Shown here piece by piece: positions 43,262 to 52,061 of a stretch of 56,165 bases of DNA. Below the pieces are notes generated by a model, which had not been told where the DNA came from, did not search any database, and was given only the letters and a program-made list of their open reading frames with translations. Source of the stretch: Beijerinckia sp. L45 (GTDB taxonomy: Bacteria; Pseudomonadota; Alphaproteobacteria; Rhizobiales; Beijerinckiaceae); NCBI RefSeq assembly GCF_009765775.1, contig NZ_LMUU01000031.1:1-56165 (forward strand), written 5' to 3'. The translations under genes and the position numbers were made by a program. Numbering within the stretch: the first letter of the stretch is position 1; every line of letters starts with the position of its first letter.

Positions 43262-44785
43262 TTGATCAAGGTTCGGTCTATTGGAGATCTCGGCTTGCAT
43301 CTGACGGTTCGCTTCGACGGTACCGTAGTGCGGCCTTGGCATCTCCGACTTCTTGAACGTCTGTCGGAAAGGCCCGGCTGCGTCGTCTCGATCGACGCCA
43401 GGCCAGGGCCGGGCGCCTTGCCGACGAACGCGGATCTGTTATTTCGGATCGAGGCAGCTTTTTTTGGCCGCTCGAAGTCTGCTTTCGGCTTGCCAAAGCC
43501 TCTCGCAGATCGGCCGAACGATGCGACGCCTGTCGATCTCATCCTCGATCTCTGTGGCGACGTCGTCCGGGCTGACTGCGAGGTTTGGCTTTTGTGCTTC
43601 GATGATCAGGCAGGCGAGCAAGCTCTGCTTCCGTCTCTTATCGCCGACCGCGCCCCGGTAGCGACCGTTCGTCGACCCGACGGAACCGTTGTAGCCACGG
43701 GGCGCCTCGCAGCAGCCGGCAAGGGCAAGCTTTTCAAAGCTTACGAAACGTGTCTGATTCGGACCGTGACGCTCATCATGGCGGCGTTGGACGGCGCCGC
43801 ATCGAAGACCGTACCGGCCTTGCCCGATCAAGAATTACCGGCGTTCGTGGCGGATCGGCTGAACTCTTGGGACGTGATCCGAAGGGTGACGACGATGTTC
43901 GGCCGTCAGGTCGCACGGCGACTGTACACCATCGCCTATGACACGCCGCACTGGCGTGTCGGTTGGCGGCAGACGGGCCCCGACCTTTTCGATCTCGGAA
44001 GTCGTCCCGAGCATGGGTGGCGGGCTCTGCCTGACGACGGATCACGCTTCTATGCCGATCCGTTTCCGATCGACTATCGCGGCGCGGTGACGCTGTTTGT
44101 CGAGGATTTTTCGCACAGCACCCAGAAAGGCATCATTTCAGCCGTCACGTTTGGCGCAGACGGACCGATCGGGAGACCGGAACCGGTCCTCGAACGCGAC
44201 TATCATCTGTCCTATCCCTTCGTGTTCGAACAGGACGGTGAGGTCTGGATGATCCCGGAGTCCTGCGCGGCGCGCTCCATCGATCTTTATCGGGCGACGG
44301 CGTTCCCCGCAGGATGGGTCAAGGACAGCACGCTTGTCGCGAATATCGTGGCAAGCGATGCCACCGTCCAGAAGATACGGGACCGGTGGTGGATGTTCGC
44401 GACGGTCCGGGACGAGGGGGGCGACCACTCCGACACATTGCATCTGTGGTCTGCGGAAGACTTCCGCGGGCCGTGGATCGCGCATGCACGGAACCCAGTG
44501 CTCATCGATATCGCGTCGGCGCGCCCGGCGGGACGTCTCACCGAACGGGACGGCGCGATCTTCCGCCCCGTCCAGGATTGCCGGTACGGTTATGGCCAGG
44601 CTTTGGCGATCGCCCGTATCACGAAACTCGACGACGAGGGTTTCGAACAGACCATCGAGGCGCGAATGCAGGCGGGGCCGCACTGGCGCGGGAGCCGCCT
44701 GCACACGCTGAACGGCGCCGGCGGATTCGAGTTCATCGATGGCTCCGGGCGGTCGCGCAATCGTCTCTTGCCTGGTCGCTCCTAA
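43262..44785 (+). CDS. Beta-propeller protein of the exopolysaccharide locus (GINT1-N/GH43-like)
   Basis: A 507-residue protein without signal peptide. Residues about 230-490 show repeated blade-like units with D/E-rich turns: GSRFYADPFPIDYRGAVTLFVEDF, SYPFVFEQDGEVWMIPES, VQKIRDRWWMFATVRDEGG and DGAIFRPVQDCRYGYGQALAIARI, resembling the five-bladed propeller of GH43 and of the GINT1 N-terminal domain found in glycosyltransferase-linked proteins. The first 220 residues (FDGTVVRPWHLRLLERL, RPDGTVVATGRLAA) match nothing I recognise with certainty; a formyltransferase-like fold has been proposed for some relatives. TTG 43262 directly follows TAAGGG; the start is uncertain. Probably modifies or trims a sugar intermediate in the cytoplasm. 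Confidence 0.65.
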   Translation: MIKVRSIGDLGLHLTVRFDGTVVRPWHLRLLERLSERPGCVVSIDARPGPGALPTNADLLFRIEAAFFGRSKSAFGLPKPLADRPNDATPVDLILDLCGDVVRADCEVWLLCFDDQAGEQALLPSLIADRAPVATVRRPDGTVVATGRLAAAGKGKLFKAYETCLIRTVTLIMAALDGAASKTVPALPDQELPAFVADRLNSWDVIRRVTTMFGRQVARRLYTIAYDTPHWRVGWRQTGPDLFDLGSRPEHGWRALPDDGSRFYADPFPIDYRGAVTLFVEDFSHSTQKGIISAVTFGADGPIGRPEPVLERDYHLSYPFVFEQDGEVWMIPESCAARSIDLYRATAFPAGWVKDSTLVANIVASDATVQKIRDRWWMFATVRDEGGDHSDTLHLWSAEDFRGPWIAHARNPVLIDIASARPAGRLTERDGAIFRPVQDCRYGYGQALAIARITKLDDEGFEQTIEARMQAGPHWRGSRLHTLNGAGGFEFIDGSGRSRNRLLPGRS

Positions 44786-44814
44786 AGACTACGGGACATC
44801 CGCAATGCGACCGC

Positions 44815-45951
44815 TCAATCAGCGGGCGATGACTTCGTCGAGCCAAAGGCCCGCCTGCGCAGCTTCTCGATCCGCAAGCGCTGCGGCAGTGTTTTCAGGC
44901 CGCGATAGATCCGCTCCAAGGCCAGGGCCACTGCACCCGCAAGGCTTCGTGCGCCCACCATCGAGTCCAGGCTGACGCTTTGGGTCGCAAAGCGATGCTT
45001 GAAGTCTTCTTCGCCGAACAGAAAATCGATCGTCTTCGACCCGTGATCGATCGACCATTTGATGTAGTCCATCATCAAGACAACGCCGGGCGAACCCTTT
45101 TGGAAGTCGGCATCGTATGCGGTCACGAATGCCATCATCGTATCGCCTTTGACGAAGTTGACCGAGGCGGCGACGATGAGTCCATCACACTCCAGAACGA
45201 AGATCCGCAGCACGCCCACCGCTGCCAGAATTTCGACAAGCGTGGTCAACGTCGTGGACGCATCGTCGAAGAGGGGGGTCTTCTGTGCCGCGTCCTTCTG
45301 GCGCTTCAGCGCCGACAGGCGCTTGACGATGGGCGCGAGCGGCTCGCTCGGGTCGACAAGTCTGAAGCCCGTTGTGCCGCGCTCGCCAAGATAAGACAGA
45401 CCGCGCCGATAGTTTTGACGGGCTTTTTTGGTTTGGGCTTGAAACCAGGCATCGCCCGTCGGCCAAGGTCCGCAGACACGAAGACTAGCGTCACGACGAT
45501 GATATGGACGTAATTTCTGACTTGCCGATCGCTCTCCAGTCAGGATTTGCGCTTTCGCTTCCGGTAGAAGGCGATTGAGATAAACAATGTCGAAGCCGCC
45601 TGCCGACCAAACCTTGTCCCAGAGGGTCCGGATCAAGGTTCGATCGAGTTCCGGGTTTACGAGACCATCGGCGTAATCGACATAATCCTTCGCGGCCCAT
45701 TCCACCACTCGAAAGCCGCTCCGGCGTTTAGACGCGAGCGGCAGGATCGCGTCCAGGGTCGCGGCGTCCCGCCATGCGAGGACGATGTTGAGTTTGCGGT
45801 TCTTGCGATCGGGAATCGTCTCCCACCAGGTCATGACCCAGTCGTGGCGTTGGAAGACGTAGCTGTCTGTCCGCAACCAGAGATCTGTCCACGCCGGCCC
45901 GATCTCGATCAACCGCTCGGTCGTTTCGACGATCTCGATCCGATGCAGCAT
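44815..45951 (-). CDS. GNAT-type acyltransferase, CelD/BcsL family
   Basis: A 378-residue cytoplasmic protein of the Acetyltransf_6 (FemAB-like double GNAT) family: SYVFQRHDWVMTWWETI near the start, QTKKARQNYRRGLSYLGERG in the middle and ASVNFVKGDTMMAFVTAYDADFQKGSPGVVLMMDYIKWSI late, all common landmarks. Members acylate sugars in exopolysaccharide and cellulose loci. ATG 45951 starts 12 bases after the stop of the fatty-acid-hydroxylase gene; a TTG at 45966 overlaps that stop and is less likely. Convergent with the beta-propeller gene. Confidence 0.82.
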   Translation of the reverse strand: MLHRIEIVETTERLIEIGPAWTDLWLRTDSYVFQRHDWVMTWWETIPDRKNRKLNIVLAWRDAATLDAILPLASKRRSGFRVVEWAAKDYVDYADGLVNPELDRTLIRTLWDKVWSAGGFDIVYLNRLLPEAKAQILTGERSASQKLRPYHRRDASLRVCGPWPTGDAWFQAQTKKARQNYRRGLSYLGERGTTGFRLVDPSEPLAPIVKRLSALKRQKDAAQKTPLFDDASTTLTTLVEILAAVGVLRIFVLECDGLIVAASVNFVKGDTMMAFVTAYDADFQKGSPGVVLMMDYIKWSIDHGSKTIDFLFGEEDFKHRFATQSVSLDSMVGARSLAGAVALALERIYRGLKTLPQRLRIEKLRRRAFGSTKSSPAD

Positions 45952-45962
45952 TGTCGGGCCGC

Positions 45963-46949
45963 TCAAGGCAAAACCTTGTCGTTCGGCCGCGTGTTGCGCG
46001 CCACAAAAGACGATGCGATGTGGCCCCCCATTTTCTTGAGAGGAAGCAGATATAGGCCGAACAGCGATTGATAGGCATCCACGTCGCGGTCGATGAGACC
46101 AAAGGTGAAGGCCTCTTCAGGCTCTGGAATGCATTGGGTACCAAACAAACGATCCCAGAACGAGAACAGCAATCCAAAATTCTTGTCGTAATGCTTCGGG
46201 TTGGTGCTGTGGTGAAGTTGATGCCAATGCGGGCACAAGACCACATGGTTGATCGACCCAAACGAGATCCGAAGGTGGGTGTGGCGGACGAAGTCCATCA
46301 TCAGAATATTGCGCATGACGTAAACGTTGATGCCGAAGATCGTCACTTCGACGGGATCGAGCGCGATCAAAGTCCAGATTCCGAAGCAGAGTCCGGGAAT
46401 CAGACCGTCCCAGGCGCGGTTCATCAGTTCGTCGAGGGGATGGACGCGATCCTTCGTGATCCCGACCATGACTTCCGCCGAGTGATGGACCTTATGCAGC
46501 TCCCACAGAAACGGAATGCGATGTTGCGCGACGTGATAAAGATAATAGGAAATATCGTAGGCCACCAGCATCGTAACCGTAAAAACGACGATCGTCGCGG
46601 GACCCGGTGGTCCCGGAACAATCGGGTCGTGAATGCCAAGAACGGCTTGACCGACAAATCTGGTGCAATAGGCGACGGCACTGACAAAGACCGCTCCGGC
46701 GGGAATGAATAGAAATGGCGTCATCAGCCGCTTCGTCAGCCAGAACGCAAAGTCGGCTTTGGCCGATGCCGTCGTCAGGACGTCTCGGGGAAACATGAAC
46801 GTCAGGAATTCACGTGGCGATCGCTCCCCGCCGTTTTTCCAATAGGCGACCCCTGCGCAAACGAAGGCCGTCGCCAAAAGCAGCAGCATCGCTGCGAGGC
46901 TTTCAAACGATAGACGCTTCGATATCATCTCGACGAACGTGTTCGACAT
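45963..46949 (-). CDS. Sterol desaturase / fatty acid hydroxylase superfamily membrane protein
   Basis: A 328-residue protein with about five hydrophobic helices and the eight-histidine di-iron signature of the superfamily: YHVAQHR, HKVHHS and HWHQLHHS, plus FVRHTH in the loop. Such enzymes hydroxylate or desaturate lipid chains at the membrane. Embedded between exopolysaccharide genes and coupled to the acyltransferase gene, it may modify the lipid carrier or an acyl decoration of the polymer; inference. TAGGA lies 6 bases before ATG 46949. Confidence 0.85.
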   Translation of the reverse strand: MSNTFVEMISKRLSFESLAAMLLLLATAFVCAGVAYWKNGGERSPREFLTFMFPRDVLTTASAKADFAFWLTKRLMTPFLFIPAGAVFVSAVAYCTRFVGQAVLGIHDPIVPGPPGPATIVVFTVTMLVAYDISYYLYHVAQHRIPFLWELHKVHHSAEVMVGITKDRVHPLDELMNRAWDGLIPGLCFGIWTLIALDPVEVTIFGINVYVMRNILMMDFVRHTHLRISFGSINHVVLCPHWHQLHHSTNPKHYDKNFGLLFSFWDRLFGTQCIPEPEEAFTFGLIDRDVDAYQSLFGLYLLPLKKMGGHIASSFVARNTRPNDKVLP

Positions 46950-47411
46950 GTCGATCCTAATTCGAATTCACACTACCTGTCGCGACAGCTGATCGCCTCA
47001 ACAAGAGGCTCCAAATAATCTTACGCCGCCGGCACCTTTTGAAGGCGATGCTCGCGCTGTGATACCCGTCTTTCATCGCGCTCGCGGTCGGCGCGGATCG
47101 TCCTTCTAAACATTATCCCAGCGCAATGGGCAGTCTTACAAAAAGTTTACCTTAGAGCTGATTCGTGTAAAGGCGCGAACCGCGAATATTATCATGGCGT
47201 TATATGTTTGGTGAAGACGCGTTCCGGAGCGGAGCAAAGCGATACGACCGCTTTTGTGTTTGAAGTCTAAGATTTTACATGGTCTGGCGGGGGCGCGACG
47301 ATCTGTTGTGCCTGCTTACTGGACAAGACCCTGAAACTTGAACGATCCACGACCGCGGTCGGCCTTTACCCGCTGGATCACCGTTCCGATGACCAACCCG
47401 GTGTCCGTCGT
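46950..47411. other. Divergent AT-rich gap between lipid hydroxylase and GNAT genes
   Basis: A 462-base gap, more AT-rich than its surroundings, presumably holding promoters for both sides. Apart from the palindromes at 46959-46988 no feature stands out. From 47271 the frame of the following gene is already open but has no ATG, GTG or TTG until 47412. Confidence 0.55.
46959..46988. promoter_or_regulatory. Palindromes AATTCGAATT and CTGTCGCGACAG
   Basis: AATTCGAATT at 46959-46968 and the 12-base perfect palindrome CTGTCGCGACAG at 46977-46988, both 10-40 bases upstream of the hydroxylase start on the minus strand. Possible operator pair. Confidence 0.35.
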
Positions 47412-48491
47412 TTGCGCAAACAGGATATTCCCGGTCTTTGTGACTTGTTCGCGGCGGCGTTCCGCAGCGGATCGGTCATCCGCCGTGATGCTGTCGCGCT
47501 CGCGCTCGAACGAACCTATCTCACCTCCCCGGGCGATCGCCTGCAACCGGCGTCGCTGGTCGACGTCGGTGCCGACGGGACCATCGACGCGTTCATGGGG
47601 ATCGTCACGCTGTCCGCCAGGCTCGGTGACAGGCCGTTGCGCGTCGGCATTCTCGGCAATTTCATGGCTCGCGACTCCAACCGGGCCAAAGCTGCGGTCC
47701 GACTTGCCCGGGCCACGACCACCGAGGATTTCGACCTCGTCTTTACGGATACGGCAAACCAGATCTCTCTCGGAATAACCCGTGCGCTCAAATACGCGGT
47801 CCTGCCGCTGCACAGCCTCGAATGGGTCAAAATCCTGCGTCCGGTCGAGACCAGCACGTTTCTCGTCGGGCGACGCATACCAGGTCTCGTGCGGGCCCTT
47901 GCACCGATCGCGCGGTTTCTCGATCGTGGCGCGCGGCGTCTGGCGTTCGCGTCTCTGCCGGCTCCAGAGCGAGGCGCGGTCACGGATGTCGCGATCTCGC
48001 ACCTCGAGTTTGCCGACGCGGCGCTGGCCCTGGTCGAGCGGTTCCGCTTTCATCCCGACTGGAGCGAGCGGACGGAACTGCTTTGGCTTCTCGAGCAAGC
48101 CTCCCGCAAGACTCGCAACGGGCCCTTGAATGTCCGGAAAGTCGTGGACCCCCAGGGGAAGACGTTGGGGCTGTACCTTCTCTACGCCAGGGCCGGCGCG
48201 GCAGCCCATGCGCTCCAGATCCTGTCGATCCGCAACCATGAGCTTTCGGTGCTTGGCGCCGTGATGAAAAGGGCCGATGCGATCGGCGCCGTCGCAGTCC
48301 GCGGATCGGCCAATCCCCATGTGCTGGGCGGCCTGATGCGACAACGCGGCATCTTCTATCATCACGTCGCTGCGGCGACGAGTTTTTCACGGGATCCCGA
48401 GATCGCCGCCGCGCTGGCCGGCAACGACAGCGTGATCGGCGGCCTGCTCGGCGAAACCTGGACCCAGCTCTCGACGGAAGACTTTCGTTGA
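47412..48491 (+). CDS. GNAT-like acyltransferase of the exopolysaccharide locus
   Basis: About 359 residues. The opening RKQDIPGLCDLFAAAFR is the typical first helix of a GNAT domain, followed by a small beta sheet (FMGIVTLSARLGDRPLRVGILGNFMA) in which an acyl-CoA binding turn is plausible; the second half (GLYLLYARAGAAAHALQILSI) looks like a second, weaker GNAT repeat. It may acylate sugars like its neighbour at 44815. The start is doubtful: TTG 47412 cuts the first strand short, while the frame continues upstream as PGVRRL without any usual start codon. Confidence 0.65.
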   Translation: MRKQDIPGLCDLFAAAFRSGSVIRRDAVALALERTYLTSPGDRLQPASLVDVGADGTIDAFMGIVTLSARLGDRPLRVGILGNFMARDSNRAKAAVRLARATTTEDFDLVFTDTANQISLGITRALKYAVLPLHSLEWVKILRPVETSTFLVGRRIPGLVRALAPIARFLDRGARRLAFASLPAPERGAVTDVAISHLEFADAALALVERFRFHPDWSERTELLWLLEQASRKTRNGPLNVRKVVDPQGKTLGLYLLYARAGAAAHALQILSIRNHELSVLGAVMKRADAIGAVAVRGSANPHVLGGLMRQRGIFYHHVAAATSFSRDPEIAAALAGNDSVIGGLLGETWTQLSTEDFR

Positions 48492-48540
48492 ACCCTTGAT
48501 GACCCCGCGTGATTCTGACCACGCCGTTTTAGTCCTCAGA

Positions 48541-50007
48541 TCATAGAGCGTTTTCAAAAGCCTTCGGCGAGAATGCCGTTTGAACGATGATCCTCAGATC
48601 GAGACTCATTGACCAATTGTCGACGTAGTAAAGGTCATGTTCGATACGCTTCTGGATCATGCTCGCGGTGAGGATAGGGCCGCGCAAGCCGTTGACTTGC
48701 GCCCACCCTGTGATGCCGGGTTTCATATTGTGGCGCCTGGCATAGTTGGCGATCGTGGTCTCGAACTGCTGATCATGCGCGAGCGCATGAGGGCGAGGCC
48801 CGACAAGCGACATCTCGCCGTGAAGCACGTTTACCAGTTGGGGAAGTTCGTCGATATTGTACCGACGCATGAAGCGTCCCACGCGCGTGATGCGCCGATC
48901 GCCGCGTTCGGCCTGACGGACGTCGCGACCGTCTTCCAGCGTGCTCATGGAGCGAAACTTGACGATGCGGAAAGGCTCCTGATTGAATCCATAGCGGCGT
49001 TGAAAAAACAGGACCGGCCCCTTGCTTTCGAGCTTGATGGCCAAGGCGACGAGAGCGAACAATGGCGATAGGGCAGCCAGCAGGGCCAGCGCCCCCAACA
49101 CGTCGAAAAGCCGCTTGATCGCGACTTCCGCTCGCGTCAACGGTTGGCGTACGAGGTTCAGGCCCGCGAAGGATCCAATCCGACTGAAGCGAACGTCGCC
49201 AAAACGCGACAAGGCCCGTTCGAGCCCGAGATGGACGGCCGCCGGAACGCGTTTGAACGCTTCGACGCATCCATCGATCGCCTCTTCTTGCGACCACGGC
49301 AGGAGAATGAAGACATCGTCCGGGCGCAGCATCCGTGCAGATGCCGCGGCTAAGGCGAGGTCGTCAGCCATGGTCGTCGGCCCACGCAGTACTGAGGCGC
49401 CGACCAGGACGCCTGCCGTCCAAGGATCGTTTTGTGTCGTGAAGCGCGTGATCTCGTCTTCCCCGCCGACGAGGAAGATGCGCTGAGCCGTTGCGGTATC
49501 CAGCCGATCGTTTCGCTTGAGGCCGACAACGACGAAGCTGCGGAAGGCGAGAATCGTCCCGAAGCCTGTGCCATATAAGAGCGTCATCGTCGCACGAGAA
49601 AACAGGTCGGTCGTCTTTGTCGTGAACACGAGAACGAGCGCGGTCACGAACGTCACGTTCCAGATCAGGAAGGCGCGCCGTGCATGACCGGAGAAGGTGC
49701 GATAGCGCCTGATATCGTAGTCTTCGCGCAAGATCGCTGTGATGACGAATATGATCCCGAGACAGAAGCCCGTCCCGGCGAAGAACAGCGTCATGCCCGC
49801 CGTCTGATAAAGCAGTTCGTGGTAGGCGTAGCCGACGAGGCCCGCGCTGAGGGTGATCGCCGCGAGATCGACGAGTGCTGCGGTCACGGCAAACCGCGCA
49901 CGCACGCGCGCGGGACTAAGTCTTGTTTTGCCCCGCCTTAACGCGCCAAAGGTGGTCGCTGCAGGCCGCAATGCCCCACGATGGAGCACAGGTGGATCGA
50001 AATACAA
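48541..50007 (-). CDS. Undecaprenyl-phosphate sugar phosphotransferase (WbaP/WcaJ-like)
   Basis: A 488-residue membrane enzyme that starts polysaccharide synthesis by moving a sugar phosphate from a UDP-sugar to undecaprenyl phosphate. The N-terminal third has four to five helices, then a nucleotide-fold segment (RIFLVGGEDEITRF), then the catalytic domain: KRLFDVLGALALLAALSPLFALVALAIKLESKGPVLFFQRRYG, FRIVKFRSM, RRYNIDELPQLVNVLHGEMSLVGPRP and KPGITGWAQVNG. TTG 50007 follows GAGAGGG at 5 bases. It lies at the outer end of the exopolysaccharide locus. Confidence 0.92.
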   Translation of the reverse strand: MYFDPPVLHRGALRPAATTFGALRRGKTRLSPARVRARFAVTAALVDLAAITLSAGLVGYAYHELLYQTAGMTLFFAGTGFCLGIIFVITAILREDYDIRRYRTFSGHARRAFLIWNVTFVTALVLVFTTKTTDLFSRATMTLLYGTGFGTILAFRSFVVVGLKRNDRLDTATAQRIFLVGGEDEITRFTTQNDPWTAGVLVGASVLRGPTTMADDLALAAASARMLRPDDVFILLPWSQEEAIDGCVEAFKRVPAAVHLGLERALSRFGDVRFSRIGSFAGLNLVRQPLTRAEVAIKRLFDVLGALALLAALSPLFALVALAIKLESKGPVLFFQRRYGFNQEPFRIVKFRSMSTLEDGRDVRQAERGDRRITRVGRFMRRYNIDELPQLVNVLHGEMSLVGPRPHALAHDQQFETTIANYARRHNMKPGITGWAQVNGLRGPILTASMIQKRIEHDLYYVDNWSMSLDLRIIVQTAFSPKAFENAL

Positions 50008-50925
50008 AACGCCCTCTCAACAGGCAATGCGAGTTGTCTCAAAAATCAACGCTTTGGCCGAAATCCGACACGCGCGCGTTCTTCCAAGCAAGCGAACGGC
50101 CACCAGGAAAGCCCGCGGGCGACGTAAAGGCCCTGACCGCAGGGTTAATAGGCATAAACCATGGTGTCGAGTCGCCTTTTGGTGCCCAAGAGGTGTTTCT
50201 CTCGGGATAAAGCTGATTGATTGGTCGAGTGCGCCTTTCCGCACCTTACAGCCGGCACCAAAATGGGTAATGCCTTTGGATTGGAGCAGCCGCCTGTAGA
50301 TGCCCGTCCCAAGTCGATGATTTTGCAGTCGCTTATCATTGTGCCGATGTAACGCGACGACGCCTGCCAATGATGACGTGCACGCCCTTAGATCTCTTGA
50401 ATCAATTACTTGCCTATTTCTGGTCGGGTGGTGGGTGGCTCGAGAAGTCGCCGAGAGCCTATGGTGGGTCCGGACGAGTTTGAAGCTTTTCCCGCGGCAC
50501 ACGGAATACCGGTGCCCACCGTCTCGATCCGAGGAACGAGGGGATCTCGATCGAGCCCTCGGTGAACCTGCCGATCGTCGATGGCGGGAAACGGACGGCG
50601 CTCGAACGCGTCACTGTGGTCCGCGACGGGGCTCCGACGCAGTATCGTGGCCGAGTCCCGCAGGCGGTCCAGGAGGTCGAGAATGCCCTTGCCGTCGCTC
50701 GCTCACGCGCATCGCTGAGCTAGGCAGCACGGTATTCCACGTCGCGACGCCGCATGGTTTCGGGAGACGCGTTGCCGGCACCTCGGGCAAGCTGAGCTTC
50801 CGTCCGTGCGGCCGCGTCCGGCAATACGCCTTATATCGAAGGGATCACTGGAAGCCTAATGTCGCCGGCCTCCGACCGCCGATCCTTGAGTCGCTTCAAT
50901 CGCTGGACTACCGGAAGGAATCCCT
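50008..50925. other. Long gap with a decayed gene remnant
   Basis: 918 bases without an intact gene between the sugar transferase and the oxidoreductase. The left half shows no recognisable feature; the right half contains the efflux-protein remnant listed next. A long plus-strand frame here has an arginine-rich, non-family translation. Confidence 0.6.
50526..50723 (+). pseudogene. Remnant of an outer-membrane efflux protein (NodT/TolC family)
   Basis: In one frame, ending at a TAG at 50721-50723, the translation contains SIEPSVNLPIVDGGKR and later QAVQEVENALAVARSR. These are the two conserved blocks near the C-terminus of NodT-type outer-membrane factors (PSLPIFDGG...R and Q.REVEDALA). The fragment is about 65 residues of a normal 450-500, has no start and a slightly earlier piece (VPTVSIRGT) continues in another frame, so it is a frameshifted, truncated relic. 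No matching RND pump genes are nearby. Confidence 0.5.
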
Positions 50926-51972
50926 ATGCTCGCACGCGTCCGAGACCCCGTCCGTGTCGGCCTGATTGGATACGGCTTCTCAGGTCGGACGTTCCATGCC
51001 CCGCTCATCCAGTCCGTGCCCGGCCTCAGGCTTTGCCTTGTCGGATCAAGCGACGCCGGAAAGGTGCGCGCCGATCTGCCGGGCATGGCCGTCGCGGTTG
51101 ATCCGATGGCGATCGCATCGTCGACGGACATCGACCTCGTCGTCATTGCAACACCCAATGACACGCATGCGCCGCTCGCCCAAGCTGCGTTGATGGCTGG
51201 CAAGCATGTCGTCATCGACAAGCCGTTCGCTCTGGATCTTGGCGAGGCCCGGAGCCTCATCGCCACCGCTGTCAGATGCGATCGCTTGCTTTCGGTGTTC
51301 CACAACCGCCGTTGGGACAGTGACTACCTAAGCGTCAAGGACGCCATCGCGGATGGCGTCGTCGGAACGGTCAAGGTCTTCGAGTCCCGCATCGATCGCT
51401 TCCGCCCGCAGGTCAGGGACCGGTGGCGCGAACGCGGTGGTTGCGGCGGTGGTCTGCTGTTTGACCTGGGCCCGCACCTGATCGATCAGGCCCTACAGCT
51501 CTTCGGCCTTCCCGACCGGATCGATGCCGATATGGCGACGCTTCGCACCGGGGCCCTGACGGACGACTGGTTTCATGTCGTATTCGACTATCCGGCCCTT
51601 AGGGCCGTACTCCAGGCCAGCATTCTGACTGCCGGGGGGACGTCACGCTTCGTCGTCCACGGTGATGCAGGCACGATTGTAAAGCCCAAAGCCGACATCC
51701 AGGAGCAACAATTGCTTGCCGGCATGAAGCCAGCCGCCGCCGGATGGGGCGAAGATCCGGATCCGCTGATCGTCTACGATGGTGAAGGCAATCGACGAGC
51801 TTTTGCGGCGTCGAACGGGGACCAGCGCCTCTTCTACGTCGGGATAGCGGACACCTTGCTGAGAGGCGCACCGAGCCCGGTTCCGCCGACCGAGGCAATC
51901 GAAGTCATGGCGTGTCTCGAGGCGGCGCTGGAATCCGCTCGAAGCCACGCGTCGATCGTTCCTACGCCTTAG
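50926..51972 (+). CDS. Gfo/Idh/MocA-family oxidoreductase
   Basis: A 348-residue NAD(P)-dependent dehydrogenase. Rossmann motif RVGLIGYGFSGRTFH near the start, VVIATPNDTHAPLAQAALMAGKHVVIDKPFA with the conserved EKP-like Lys (here DKP) and the C-terminal alpha/beta domain with GGGLLFDLGPHLIDQALQLFG. Members oxidise sugar or inositol hydroxyls, among other reactions. GGAAGGA lies about 7 bases before ATG 50926. Stands alone; neighbours do not define a pathway. Confidence 0.88.
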   Translation: MLARVRDPVRVGLIGYGFSGRTFHAPLIQSVPGLRLCLVGSSDAGKVRADLPGMAVAVDPMAIASSTDIDLVVIATPNDTHAPLAQAALMAGKHVVIDKPFALDLGEARSLIATAVRCDRLLSVFHNRRWDSDYLSVKDAIADGVVGTVKVFESRIDRFRPQVRDRWRERGGCGGGLLFDLGPHLIDQALQLFGLPDRIDADMATLRTGALTDDWFHVVFDYPALRAVLQASILTAGGTSRFVVHGDAGTIVKPKADIQEQQLLAGMKPAAAGWGEDPDPLIVYDGEGNRRAFAASNGDQRLFYVGIADTLLRGAPSPVPPTEAIEVMACLEAALESARSHASIVPTP

Positions 51973-52061
51973 CTTTTGAGGCCGGGACGAGCCGCCGCGG
52001 ACCGATCTTGAAAATGACGGGCCCTTCGTCCGGACGTGCGTCAAGGACACATGGACATTTT

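Noticed and set aside
50339-50965. 208-codon plus-strand frame in the long gap
   Set aside because: Arg/Ser-rich translation, overlaps the next gene's start, and runs across the efflux-protein remnant in a different frame.
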